Part shown: in pieces, positions 21,701 through 26,729 of the stretch | Layout: each line of letters starts with the position of its first letter | Numbering within the stretch: the stretch's first letter is position 1 | Assembly (NCBI GenBank): GCA_964200185.2 | Contig: CAXNAD020000088.1 | Location: 1 to 30,601, forward strand | Source of the DNA: Choristocarpus tenellus KU-1152 | Taxonomy: Eukaryota > Phaeophyceae | Direction: 5' to 3' | Length of the DNA: 30,601 nt | Notes under the pieces: generated by a model | Told to the model about the DNA's origin: nothing | The model's input: only the letters and a program-made list of their open reading frames with translations | Database searches by the model: none | Translations under genes and position numbers: made by a program

Positions 21701-21706
21701 GCCTAA
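610..21706 (+). CDS. KNTC1: Kinetochore-associated protein 1 / ROD, C-terminal part (18 exons, 5' partial)
   Basis: ROD is the scaffold of the ROD-Zwilch-ZW10 (RZZ) complex, which builds the kinetochore corona and recruits Spindly, dynein and the Mad1-Mad2 checkpoint proteins. I joined 18 exons; all 17 junctions keep phase, giving 3435 nt (1144 residues plus TAA). Matching blocks run in the same order as in human ROD: VDGQLAMGYMLSLP (LALGYC block), NAHWWHVFTSLKI, MEYCEQYGVGKAF (LQYC block), DNRDYERLVFIHELL (DPYDYE block), RLPFGVLVADPWSVL (RLPFHLIF block), EDLVRALWRDH (GLWKNH block), and ACPCPEDLDI (ECPVSGDLDL block). The region is all-helical solenoid with disordered, Gly/Ser/acidic insertions in exons 9, 10 and 15. 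Human ROD is 2209 residues, so roughly the last third is here; the insertions make this version longer. The N-terminal propeller and earlier exons are outside the window. Identity rests on remembered human sequence, not a computed alignment. Confidence 0.93.
938..1081 (+). CDS. KNTC1: KNTC1 exon 2 of window
   Basis: Acceptor ctacctcag, donor CCAG|GTGTCT. Phase 2 in, phase 2 out. It encodes MAIVGKATASAWGQEDLL and NAHWWHVFTSLKIPFDN, matching the human block AISLVGSELASLY followed by DAQWGIRLGKLGISF. Confidence 0.9.
1082..1896. other. KNTC1 intron 2, no gene seen
   Basis: AT-rich intron with no supported gene. The motif ttgactaattcc occurs twice near its 3' end; the second copy runs directly into the acceptor ccaaag|G that keeps phase with exon 3. 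Confidence 0.7.
1897..2110 (+). CDS. KNTC1: KNTC1 exon 3 of window
   Basis: Acceptor ccaaag|G at 1897 is chosen over the nearby acacag because only it preserves the phase. Donor CAG|GTGAGG. Phase 2 in, phase 0 out. It encodes HRTLARSLLEMSRGDLPL, MEYCEQYGVGKAF and CILFLEQQLGLP, matching the human LILQYCSTFQLDCDAVLQLF block. Confidence 0.9.
2731..3089 (-). mobile_element. Non-LTR retrotransposon (LINE) 3' tail remnant, antisense
   Basis: On the minus strand, two overlapping frames join across one apparent frameshift near 2930-2945 into a LINE-type C-terminal tail. They contain FILGELQDRAKRRGGQEKHW, then CKDNLEQFHHDQGEAYKGRT. This follows the usual order after reverse transcriptase in many LINEs: a GEL block, a basic RGGQKKRWKD-like stretch, a short amphipathic helix, and a Glu-rich end. 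The tail is broken, lacks RT motifs and is clearly dead. It sits antisense inside KNTC1 intron 3. Clade assignment is not possible by eye. The identification rests on pattern memory of LINE tails; the plus-strand tail at 23.8-24.07 kb shows the same order independently. Confidence 0.68.
3291..3315. repeat. (AG)n microsatellite
   Basis: An uninterrupted run of AG dinucleotides, about 12 units, inside KNTC1 intron 3. Confidence 0.98.
3723..3869 (+). CDS. KNTC1: KNTC1 exon 4 of window (GC donor)
   Basis: Acceptor gtacaag|GAA; the donor reads CAG|GCAAGG, a GC-type donor. Phase 0 in and out. It encodes ERVLSVLPSVEGHYLVRIL and DNRDYERLVFIHELLLSDE, matching human DPYDYEMIEVVLKVIER. The only nearby GT (AGG|GTTTTG, 6 nt further) is a poor donor, though also in phase. 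Confidence 0.88.
3951..4190. repeat. 76-bp higher-order tandem repeat
   Basis: Alternating 37- and 39-bp units share the core ctttgtagcttcaatg and differ at fixed positions (actgtatc versus actgtgtc; gctc versus gccc). The 37+39 pair forms a 76-bp unit repeated a little over two times. It then decays into shorter actgtatctttgtatc units. It lies in KNTC1 intron 4. Confidence 0.93.
4289..4429 (+). CDS. KNTC1: KNTC1 exon 5 of window (GC donor)
   Basis: Acceptor ctaccacag|AGG; donor AAG|GCAAGG, again GC type. Phase 0 in and out. It encodes RERWEDHLLVLDILKAYSS, matching human QALSILKHLKSYRR. Reading past 4429 reaches an in-frame TGA without a usable GT donor, which supports the GC site. The start of the exon (4289 rather than 4291) is set by phase. 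Confidence 0.87.
4681..4780. repeat. 20-bp tandem repeat, five copies
   Basis: Five head-to-tail units of tatccattagatattgtgta with single-base differences; the last unit diverges at its final bases. Confidence 0.97.
5252..5280. repeat. Perfect 14-bp inverted repeat with 1-nt spacer
   Basis: The arm tttgccttaactct is followed by one t and then by its exact reverse complement agagttaaggcaaa. It could form a hairpin or be a remnant of a small palindromic element. It sits in KNTC1 intron 5. Confidence 0.95.
6442..6657. repeat. 42-bp minisatellite, about five copies
   Basis: Units of about 42 bp (gacagaatgaaatc, then aaccaaatagaacaagg, then atggtgtaact) are repeated about five times, with the last unit diverged. 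Because 42 is divisible by 3, the array is open in several minus-strand frames and encodes a 14-residue repeat such as FILSVTPSLFYLVD. That explains the 185-residue minus-strand open frame at 6252-6809. I see no start context, splice signal or homology that would make it a gene. Confidence 0.93.
6833..6916. repeat. 28-bp tandem repeat, three copies
   Basis: Three adjacent units of the form gttactacatctattggtattgataata, with several substitutions between copies. Confidence 0.88.
8051..8207 (+). CDS. KNTC1: KNTC1 exon 6 of window
   Basis: Acceptor catgacag|GAC and donor GCAG|GTAGTG. Phase 0 in, phase 1 out. It encodes EMVYLRRLPFGVLVADPWSV and RTATLAKLVPLA, matching human RLPFHLIFFGTAQNFWKIL and the following LLLISKLM. 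A second in-phase acceptor at 8079-8080 (gttatgag|ATT) would shorten the exon by ten codons. Confidence 0.9.
8208..8865. other. KNTC1 intron 6
   Basis: AT-rich intron with no gene. It carries small direct duplications (tttcctctggtg twice near 8400; aataatagaat twice near 8575) and telomere-like ccctaa blocks near its 3' end. Confidence 0.7.
8752..8836. repeat. Telomere-like (CCCTAA)n short blocks
   Basis: taaccctag/taaccctaac at about 8752-8773 and taaccctaaccctaa at about 8822-8836 are short interstitial copies of the TTAGGG-type repeat, here in the C-rich orientation. Confidence 0.85.
8866..9073 (+). CDS. KNTC1: KNTC1 exon 7 of window
   Basis: Acceptor ctcatgcag|AT joins the G left from exon 6 to make Asp. 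Donor is GAG|GTGGGT at 9074. Phase 1 in, phase 2 out. It encodes PLGLNVADFYSKLVKIMVLE and TACMTAQWVAARMG. The first part matches human KFSLDTLYVSTAKHVFE; the second aligns with human NPEWAVAIAISLAQ and continues into exon 8. Confidence 0.86.
9074..9964. other. KNTC1 intron 7
   Basis: About 0.9 kb with no gene. A telomere-like ccctaaccctaaccctta block lies at 9098-9115, directly after the exon 7 donor. Confidence 0.7.
9098..9115. repeat. Telomere-like (CCCTAA)n block
   Basis: Three degenerate CCCTAA units in the C-rich orientation, 25 bases after exon 7. Confidence 0.85.
9965..10019 (+). CDS. KNTC1: KNTC1 exon 8 of window (3' end uncertain)
   Basis: Acceptor cactgtgcag|T; the single T completes the codon left open by exon 7. 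It encodes EQDRLEALEAAIASGRR, aligned with human EGSFKISALKFCLYLAERW. Two donors both leave phase 0: GCA|GTGAGC after 10019, used here because it is GT, and GAG|GCATGT after 10046, a GC donor that would add nine residues (VSLQAPLDE). Confidence 0.72.
10020..10832. other. KNTC1 intron 8
   Basis: It contains a G-run (about 10066-10088), which also ends the long open frame of exon 8, and no recognised gene. Minus-strand open frames here look like chance. Confidence 0.65.
10833..11077 (+). CDS. KNTC1: KNTC1 exon 9 of window
   Basis: Acceptor gccttctcag|GAT, donor CCAG|GTGAGT. Phase 0 in, phase 2 out. The first half is acidic and Gly-rich (TDDDEQTDLSDGGEDQ), probably a disordered loop not present in human. 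The second half, VLEKLERRATRVQDSMVVRD, matches the human ALLKKLHIQYRRSG region. An upstream in-frame ATG at 10815 is intronic in this model. Confidence 0.85.
11078..11966. other. KNTC1 intron 9
   Basis: No gene seen. It holds a short GT-rich run (about 11146-11160), a CT-rich tract (about 11640-11668) and an ACC/ACT-rich tract (about 11728-11760). Confidence 0.7.
11967..12462 (+). CDS. KNTC1: KNTC1 exon 10 of window
   Basis: Acceptor gccaatcag|C, donor GAA|GTGAGT. Phase 2 in, phase 0 out; the longest exon, 496 nt. It begins with CEDLLSHMLMIAAEDATDRA, then about 60 residues rich in Ser, Gly, Asn and Pro that look disordered. It ends with a helical block, EFREAASRATRAAKKVSSLR followed by DLDKLRHRLTQEWIFQP, matching human DIHAAAKEIAEVNEINLEKVWDMLLEKWL. 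Confidence 0.87.
12463..12863. other. KNTC1 intron 10 with 8-bp repeat at its 3' end
   Basis: No gene. The pyrimidine-rich 3' end contains four tandem units of cccactgc (12821-12850) just before the acceptor tattacag. Confidence 0.75.
12821..12850. repeat. 8-bp tandem repeat (cccactgc)n
   Basis: Nearly four head-to-tail units, the last with a G>C-type change, placed in the polypyrimidine region before the exon 11 acceptor. Confidence 0.9.
12864..13042 (+). CDS. KNTC1: KNTC1 exon 11 of window
   Basis: Acceptor atattacag|CGA, donor AGGG|GTGGGT. Phase 0 in, phase 2 out. It encodes RRLEEDTRLALHVAFVLTAN, a run of Glu (SEEEEEYGGY) and a helix SRVATLLATARDSHGEG; it corresponds to human EDEALRRVQYLLLSRP. 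Confidence 0.84.
13043..13897. other. KNTC1 intron 11
   Basis: No gene seen. A long C/T-rich tract (about 13829-13866) precedes the acceptor. Confidence 0.7.
13898..14044 (+). CDS. KNTC1: KNTC1 exon 12 of window
   Basis: Acceptor ctggtatag|C, donor GAAG|GTGTGA. Phase 2 in and out. It encodes IKYRFRLRALLAVSALANRS, matching human FAHRTRALQCLFYLADKET, then a helix ending DLMEYGR. Confidence 0.88.
14045..14628. other. KNTC1 intron 12
   Basis: No gene seen. It includes an A-run at 14094-14107 and a duplicated tattgttttcta motif near 14198-14222. Confidence 0.65.
14629..14739 (+). CDS. KNTC1: KNTC1 exon 13 of window
   Basis: Acceptor tatgtacag|A, donor ACAG|GTATTG. Phase 2 in and out. It encodes HVGYMAEMEEARLPHKIEEV and KEDLVRALWRDHR, matching human IPITYELFCSSPKEGMIKGLWKNH. 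Confidence 0.9.
14740..15299. other. KNTC1 intron 13
   Basis: No gene. AT-rich first half, C-rich second half; ends in gttgacaag|G. Confidence 0.7.
15300..15513 (+). CDS. KNTC1: KNTC1 exon 14 of window
   Basis: Acceptor gttgacaag|G, donor GAG|GTGAGA. Phase 2 in, phase 0 out. It encodes LLPVLCEMLLDSGCEDTSLW and then RALIMRVLPCVARSPVADAF, matching human VTELCLEYKIYDLQLWNGLL and the SIHSLWQVPYFSKAW region. Confidence 0.9.
15514..16388. other. KNTC1 intron 14, contains assembly gap
   Basis: No gene seen. Ten N bases lie at 15759-15768, and a duplicated segment flanks them. A tgattatctatgattat-like repetition occurs near 16183-16215. Confidence 0.75.
15735..15848. repeat. Direct repeat flanking a 10-N gap
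   Basis: The sequence tgggaggaaatagtattagc stands immediately before the N run (about 15739-15758) and again at about 15829-15848. The gap may therefore hide further copies of a roughly 90-bp repeat. Confidence 0.9.
16389..16706 (+). CDS. KNTC1: KNTC1 exon 15 of window
   Basis: Acceptor ggcaataag|GCC, donor CCAG|GTGGGT. Phase 0 in and out, 106 codons. It starts with a charged helix (LRGPLEELQRRDEHRKRTEN) and continues with a Ser/Gly/Met-rich, probably disordered stretch (ASVGGGMSAPMSFSMS). It ends PWDDILAVVDQ, which leads into the human ESLIAVLE block. Much of this exon has no clear counterpart in human ROD. Confidence 0.82.
17324..17338. repeat. Telomere-like (TTAGGG)n block
   Basis: Two and a half perfect TTAGGG units in the G-rich orientation, opposite to the ccctaa blocks near 8.8-9.1 kb. 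Confidence 0.88.
17712..17731. repeat. Telomere-like (TTAGGG)n block
   Basis: gggttagggttaggattagg: about three G-rich units, one with a substitution. Confidence 0.87.
19844..20098 (+). CDS. KNTC1: KNTC1 exon 16 of window
   Basis: Acceptor tctgcaacag|GTG, donor CCAG|GTAGGG. Phase 0 in and out. It encodes VILLLAACPCPEDLDISWFY and HVQALRAALCVTCPEERVSA, matching human VLECPVSGDLDLIGVARQY and the PAFALACLMLMPHSEKR block. Confidence 0.92.
20314..20381 (+). CDS. KNTC1: KNTC1 exon 17 of window
   Basis: Acceptor gtgcaaaag|GCT, donor CGAG|GTGAGC. Phase 0 in, phase 2 out. It encodes AILEAIYLEIDRQGYYDEFY, matching human IRSLILNNIINKKEFGIL. Confidence 0.86.
20382..21492. other. KNTC1 intron 17 with antisense coding-like fragments
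   Basis: On the minus strand, open frames at 21138-21419 and 20524-20823, with a short frame between them (KDKEKYVPCTAYTEYHQRKF, about 20870-20945), look like pieces of one broken reading frame running antisense to KNTC1. The second frame begins a few bases after the intervening frame stops, suggesting a frameshift. No family is recognised. A decayed mobile element is my inference. Confidence 0.42.
21493..21706 (+). CDS. KNTC1: KNTC1 last exon with stop codon
   Basis: Acceptor tatcctttccag|G, phase 2 in, TAA at 21704-21706. It encodes HFHRMASSLVREGKAFGLVR and ends SLEFGLTKA. It matches the C-terminus of human ROD (KYFQMLKMHAMNTNNITELV, with similar length after that block). The pyrimidine-rich tract before the acceptor is the clearest in the gene. 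Confidence 0.92.
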
Positions 21707-21769
21707 ACCCTTAGCTAGTCAGAGTGATGTTCAATATGTAGTATGTGGCAGATCAATAAGCAAATCCTA

Positions 21770-21799
21770 TGTGTGTGTATGTGTGTGTGTGTGTGTGTT
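21770..21799. repeat. (GT)n microsatellite
   Basis: GT dinucleotide run with one interruption, about 60 bases after the KNTC1 stop, probably in the 3' UTR. Confidence 0.95.
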
Positions 21800-22108
21800 T
21801 GTGCTGACAAAACATGGGGAAACGTTTCTCATGAGTATGGTCTTCTTAGGGGGGCACATTTTCGGAATCGCAAATATCAGCAATACCATGTAACCGATTA
21901 TGGCATTAAAAATAGCCAAGATGCCTCTTTCCTAGATATGCTTCTCAGGCTTTGCAAACTCTCTGTGAATGTTGTTGCATGATGAATGATAAACATACTC
22001 ACAATTAGCGACAACCCAGAGAACCGTATTTCAAGATGATCTACACCTCTTGAGTAGTGTCTGGCGTGATTTTTGTATAGTTGGGGGAGGTCATGGCAAA
22101 ATTATTTT

Positions 22109-22136
22109 TAACTCTGGAGTAGTAACTCCAGAGTTA
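22109..22136. repeat. Perfect 12-bp inverted repeat with 4-nt loop
   Basis: The arm taactctggagt and its exact reverse complement actccagagtta are separated by agta. It would fold into a stable hairpin. It lies about 400 bases after the KNTC1 stop; function unknown. Confidence 0.95.
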
Positions 22137-23247
22137 CACATTTATACCACACATAGTATGACATGTAATACCTGGACTATGAGGTATGTGTTTTGGAGCA
22201 GGCAAGGTCATTGGTGAGTATGTTGCTACACTGAAATCAAGTTGGTGGTTGGACAAGATTTTGCTAATGCACATCCTGTGGTGTTAAGGTGTATTGGTTC
22301 AAAGCACAGCATAGAGCATTTGTAGCCTTGTGGTAGGGTATCTTGTCTTGTCTTGCACCAATGCATATCTCGTACTTGAAGCACTGTATAGTATATCTTG
22401 TATTGTTGGAGTAGTAGTAGAGTGGAGTGCCAATACTCTAGAGATCCAAATTCAATAGGTGCCCTTGCATGTAAATTAAATAGCAATACTAATCAAGATT
22501 CCTGAATGTACATGCCGCTTATTTTTGAGTTTTGCGCGGCACCATCCCATTGTGTCACAATGCCTCAATCCCTCCTCAACAAGTGCCCAAACTCTGAATT
22601 TTCTGTACATCATTCACCCCATTAAATGTGAAACTGAGAATAGCCTTGACTTCTGCTACAAGGCATGGAATGCTGAGGTTTTGCCTAGCTATCGTTTGAT
22701 GTCACTTGGCAGTGTATCTCCACAATCTTGCACAAGTGTTTTGCATCTCTGCTGGCTATACATTGCTCAACGTTTAGATATCTGAGACAAAAAAAGGTAC
22801 ATGTCATCAAGGTAACAACTGCCCAAAAGAAATGGAGTGGATAGCAAATTACAGGCTCCCCAATGGGAGCCTTCTGACCAATGAGAAGGCAGGGATTTTT
22901 TACGTTTGTGCTATTGCTACCCCAGAGGGGGGCGAGTTGCTTGAGTGATTGGTTAAGCTATAATCCTTGCGATGTTCAGTACACATCATTAGCAACCATG
23001 GTGAATTCATTGCCACAGGCCTCCTATGCTACAAATCTCTCTTGTTTTGTCTCAAAATGGTGGCAAAGAACTTAAGATTGTTGAATGATGACTGGGAGCT
23101 TGCGTGGAGTGGGAGAACATACTCCACGTGGATCAGTGTGGCTCTGGGTCTCAATACTCCATTGGATATGATATACAACCCAATGTGTCCTCCTGGAGGT
23201 CGGGTGGTTTATATGTAGCTCTGTTCTAGTGTTTTAATTACCTACTT

Positions 23248-24066
23248 ATGGGACATCATTCGACTGAAAGTGATCTTGTATGGAATGCACTTGTCAAGAT
23301 TGGAGTGTTTGATATTATTCAGTCATCCGCCACTTCTATGTTGGAATGCAGGCATGTGTTGGCGTGGATGATGGAAGTATATGGACTGGTTGGGCAAGAC
23401 CTTTGTCGAGGGTGTGGTGTTTTGGCTCCATCCTCTTCAACATCCTCTCCGCTGCATTCTAAGCGCCTAGATCAGTTGACAGGTTAAAATAGCCTGGGAT
23501 TATCTCAACAAATAAGAACAAATTCTTAGTTACAGAGCCCCAGGTTGACCTAAGATTTTCATGCTCAAAATCGAATTACTCGTTGTCCTGTTGTATGGTT
23601 GTGTAACATTGACGCTTCACTAGGTCAACTATGTCAAACTTTGCTCTCATCATTATAATTTATCCTATGCTGAATCGGAATGCAAACAGGAACACATTGA
23701 TAACACATCGTCCTATATTGATATCCTTTCTTGGATTGAGTATAATAGTATTGAGGTGATCGTGCGAAAACAGAGACTCCTGTTCGTAGGTTCAGTTACA
23801 CAAATGGGAAAATGAGAGACTCCCAAAGGCATTTGATGTTTGGGGAACCTGTAAATGTAAAACAGAAGCAAGGCGGAGAAGAGAACTTGTTGGCGTATCT
23901 GGAGGATGAGCTTGAGAAGTTTGGGATCACAGTGGAGGAATTGAGTACTAGGGCAACAAACCAACTCAGGTGCATCAGTGGGTGGCTCATGGAACAGCAA
24001 GCTTCATGGACGAGTGACACACCAAAGAAGCTGTATGTAGTGGCTGATCGTGATGTAGCAGTAGGT
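23248..24066 (+). mobile_element. Degenerate non-LTR retrotransposon (LINE), RT fragment and C-terminal tail
   Basis: Read across frameshifts, the plus strand shows LINE blocks in the correct order. First is an RT finger/palm block (DLVWNALVKIGVFDIIQS, compare LWKALEKIGVP...IIRSFHDGM). Next is GCGVLAP, joined by a frame change to SILFNILSAAF (compare QGCVLAPLLFNIF). Then ELLVVLLYGCVTLTL (compare LLYGCETWTL) and QRLLFVGSVTQMGK (compare RLRWLGHVLRMD). Last are MFGEP and LEDELEKFGITVEEL (compare KEDLKKFGI). Only about 125 bases separate FNILSAAF from LLYGC, so the section that should carry the catalytic F/Y-x-D-D motif is missing. In-frame stops are frequent. The element is dead. Clade cannot be assigned by eye. 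Confidence 0.85.
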
Positions 24067-24985
24067 AAGTGAACCCAAGCAGATCAGGTCAGGGCACGTA
24101 ATGGATACTCATTGGATGACAGAAAGTGTTAGGGCTGGTTTGAGGTCAGGCAAGTCCTTTGAAGGGAAGAGGATGATTTTCGAATTCTGGCTTGATGGAG
24201 TTTTATTTTTTCATTATAGATAGCTCCGTGTCCTTCATGGCAACTCTATCCCCACCCCACATGTATTGTCTCTAATGAGCAATATTCTTCACTTAATATT
24301 GTGAACAATATTTTCTGTACTCTGTGTGTTGCTTCTACAAACACTCCCTACACACTGCAACAAGACAAATAAATGGACAATGTTACTAAGTATGCTGTAT
24401 GCCCATGAAGTGGCTCCATCCTCCACACACCAATACCATTGGGGTATAGATCTTCTGCAAGTTAACCTCACTTATTTTCTGGGACATGAAAACATGCGAG
24501 GTCATCTTGAAGGTGCCTCCACGGGTTTTCTCCAGTCCACCCATCTCCTTCGGTTTCTTACCTGCAATTTCCCCAAGTGCCAAAGTTTTTCACAATCACG
24601 CATCATCTTCCATGCCTGGCACGAAACACACAAAACAGGAGTTTTTGTTTTCTTGTAGTAGTCGCCTGGAAGTTCTCGCACCCAACATTCAAGAGCGTCC
24701 TAGGGTTGATCCGTATGTTTCCGTGTGCTGAACCTGGAGGTACCACTGGAGGAACATCCAATGGTGGATACGAAAACAATTTAATGGTTTGTACGGAATG
24801 AGATTACGCACACCTCCCCACAACCTTTTTACTTCAATGACCACAAATGTGTGTTTGTAGTGAAAACCTTGTAAAAGTCGCTCCAACCGTCCATCCATCG
24901 TCCATATTCGATCCACAATTTGAAAATTGAAAATTTCAAGGTAAGGTTTTGATTGAGACACTGCCTTAACAGCTGGAAGCCAACC

Positions 24986-25087
24986 ATGTCCCAATCGCGA
25001 AGATCAACGCGTTCACGTCAGACCCAGGATACTGAAAGTCAGAGCAATAAGTTTAGCCGTTGTGAAAGCTCGTCCAGTGCAAGCAAG
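24986..25087 (+). CDS. NSMCE3: NSMCE3 exon 1
   Basis: The ATG at 24986 (context aaccATGt) opens 34 codons ending at donor CAAG|GTAGGT in phase 0. The peptide is rich in Ser, Arg and Gln and is likely disordered. There is no upstream in-frame ATG with a better context nearby. Confidence 0.8.
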
Positions 25088-26695
25088 GTAGGTTATCACT
25101 GTGATATGTGTTCTGATCGGTAAGTGTGCACAAATTCTGGACTATATAAAAGCAATACGCAATCTCCACTACAGAAGCATGTAAGCCACGGGTAAATATA
25201 GACCAGATTGGGCTGCGATTCTGCGGGATTGAACGATTTCCTCACCTCAGTCCCCACTTCTCAACTTTGCGCCCCTCTACTCTAACGTTTATAACCATTT
25301 CATTTGCATACCTCCAGCGATATGGGACCTACTCCGACGAAGAAGAATCAATGGAACCCCAGAGGAAACAATCGAGATTATCCGGGCGGGGGGGGGCTGG
25401 ATCAGGCTCAGGAGGGAGCCAAAGTGGTGGAGGGATTGACGACCTCACTCAGAGCCAGGTGGGTATGTAGGCTGTGCAACATTTGTTTGAACCCTGTAGC
25501 GAGTATTACCCTCTTTTCTCACCGCCGCCTTCGATGGATATCATATCTTGGCCTTATTATGGTATGATATTGAACTCTCCACGAGTGTGACAACGCTGGG
25601 TAGTGCTATCGTAACAATTTTTTTCAATCGTTCACTGTCCATTGCCTAGAGAATTAGGGAATACAGGTTTATTTCCATAGCCGGTGCTACTTGTAGCCAC
25701 ACCATCATGACTCTCCTTTACGCGATCGCCAGGCCTGTCAATACGAGGCACAAGCTAGGTTTTTTGTATGGAGCATTTTTATGGAGCAAGAGGTTGGCAA
25801 TGTGCATCATCAAAACACAGTTTAGTATGTAATGTATACTAGTTCGGTGTATAATCTAAAGCAGGACCGACCTCTTGAGCATGCTGAAGGGTCATACTGT
25901 TGCAGGAGATCAATCTCATTCTTTCATCAGTCCTCAAATGACTTTTCAGGGATAACTTATTTCAAGCACATTTTAGCGCAGAGAGTAGTGACCAGTGAGA
26001 GGCTGAGGCTTCAAGGACACTCAATATTAAAAATAATGGTATTGTGAGAGAGACTTCAGCTCATACTACAAGCTTCAAACATACGTGATCGACGAATCCT
26101 ATATTTGACAGGACAAGAACTTGCCTATTGTCTAACTTTACATCCATAGGCTAACTGTGCTGGAGTCTGACTATCTCCACACCTCTTGGGATGTAACCAT
26201 CATCAACTTTGAACAGGAGTGGGAGGATGGAGATGATTCAGGGTTGATATCCTTCTCACAGGCGCTCCAAGAGCGATGGGTGGCCGACCCCCTGGATTGC
26301 AAGATCGTTCTAGAGGTATGTGATAGCAGTGGTGACAGTGGAATGGTTTCAGGCATACCATCCACATTACTACTTGAAAAAAACTTCCTGGGTGTAGTCG
26401 TGTGTGTCATTTCCTCAACAATGTCCAATGCAACTCCCAGTCTAGTGTGATGTGCTTTTGCTTGTACAAAGTTGTTACATTTATTGTTATTATTGTGCCT
26501 GCTGTAACATTTATTATTATTTTCATATCTTTTGTGATGCGCTATAGATTTGCATGATGTTCCATACAGATACCACTGTTGACAACATCCCTTGTCATGA
26601 CAATTTTAATCAGAGATCCAGGATGTAGACACGGGGGCTTAGATTCGAGAGATGCACTCAGTCCCATAACTGTGGGTGGGTGAAGGCATGTAGTA

Positions 26696-26729
<34 letters not shown>

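Larger units (their letters stand above)
21707..24985. other. Intergenic region between KNTC1 and NSMCE3
   Basis: 3.3 kb with no intact gene. A weak ATTAAA polyadenylation-signal candidate stands at 21905-21910. The region holds a GT microsatellite, a perfect palindrome and a dead LINE. It also holds unidentified broken frames: plus strand 22525-22785 and about 22787-22947, and minus strand 22226-22486. The last 300 bases should contain the NSMCE3 promoter; I see no clear core motif. Confidence 0.7.

Noticed and set aside
23812-24072. 86-residue frame with a GTAAGT donor as an exon of a new gene
   Set aside because: Its order of motifs (MFGEP, then LEDELEKFGI) and upstream LLYGC and RLLFVG blocks identify it as a LINE tail.
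24689-24994. 101-residue minus-strand frame upstream of NSMCE3 as a divergent gene
   Set aside because: No recognisable family, no splice signals, and overlapping frames are open on the other strand as well; not enough support.
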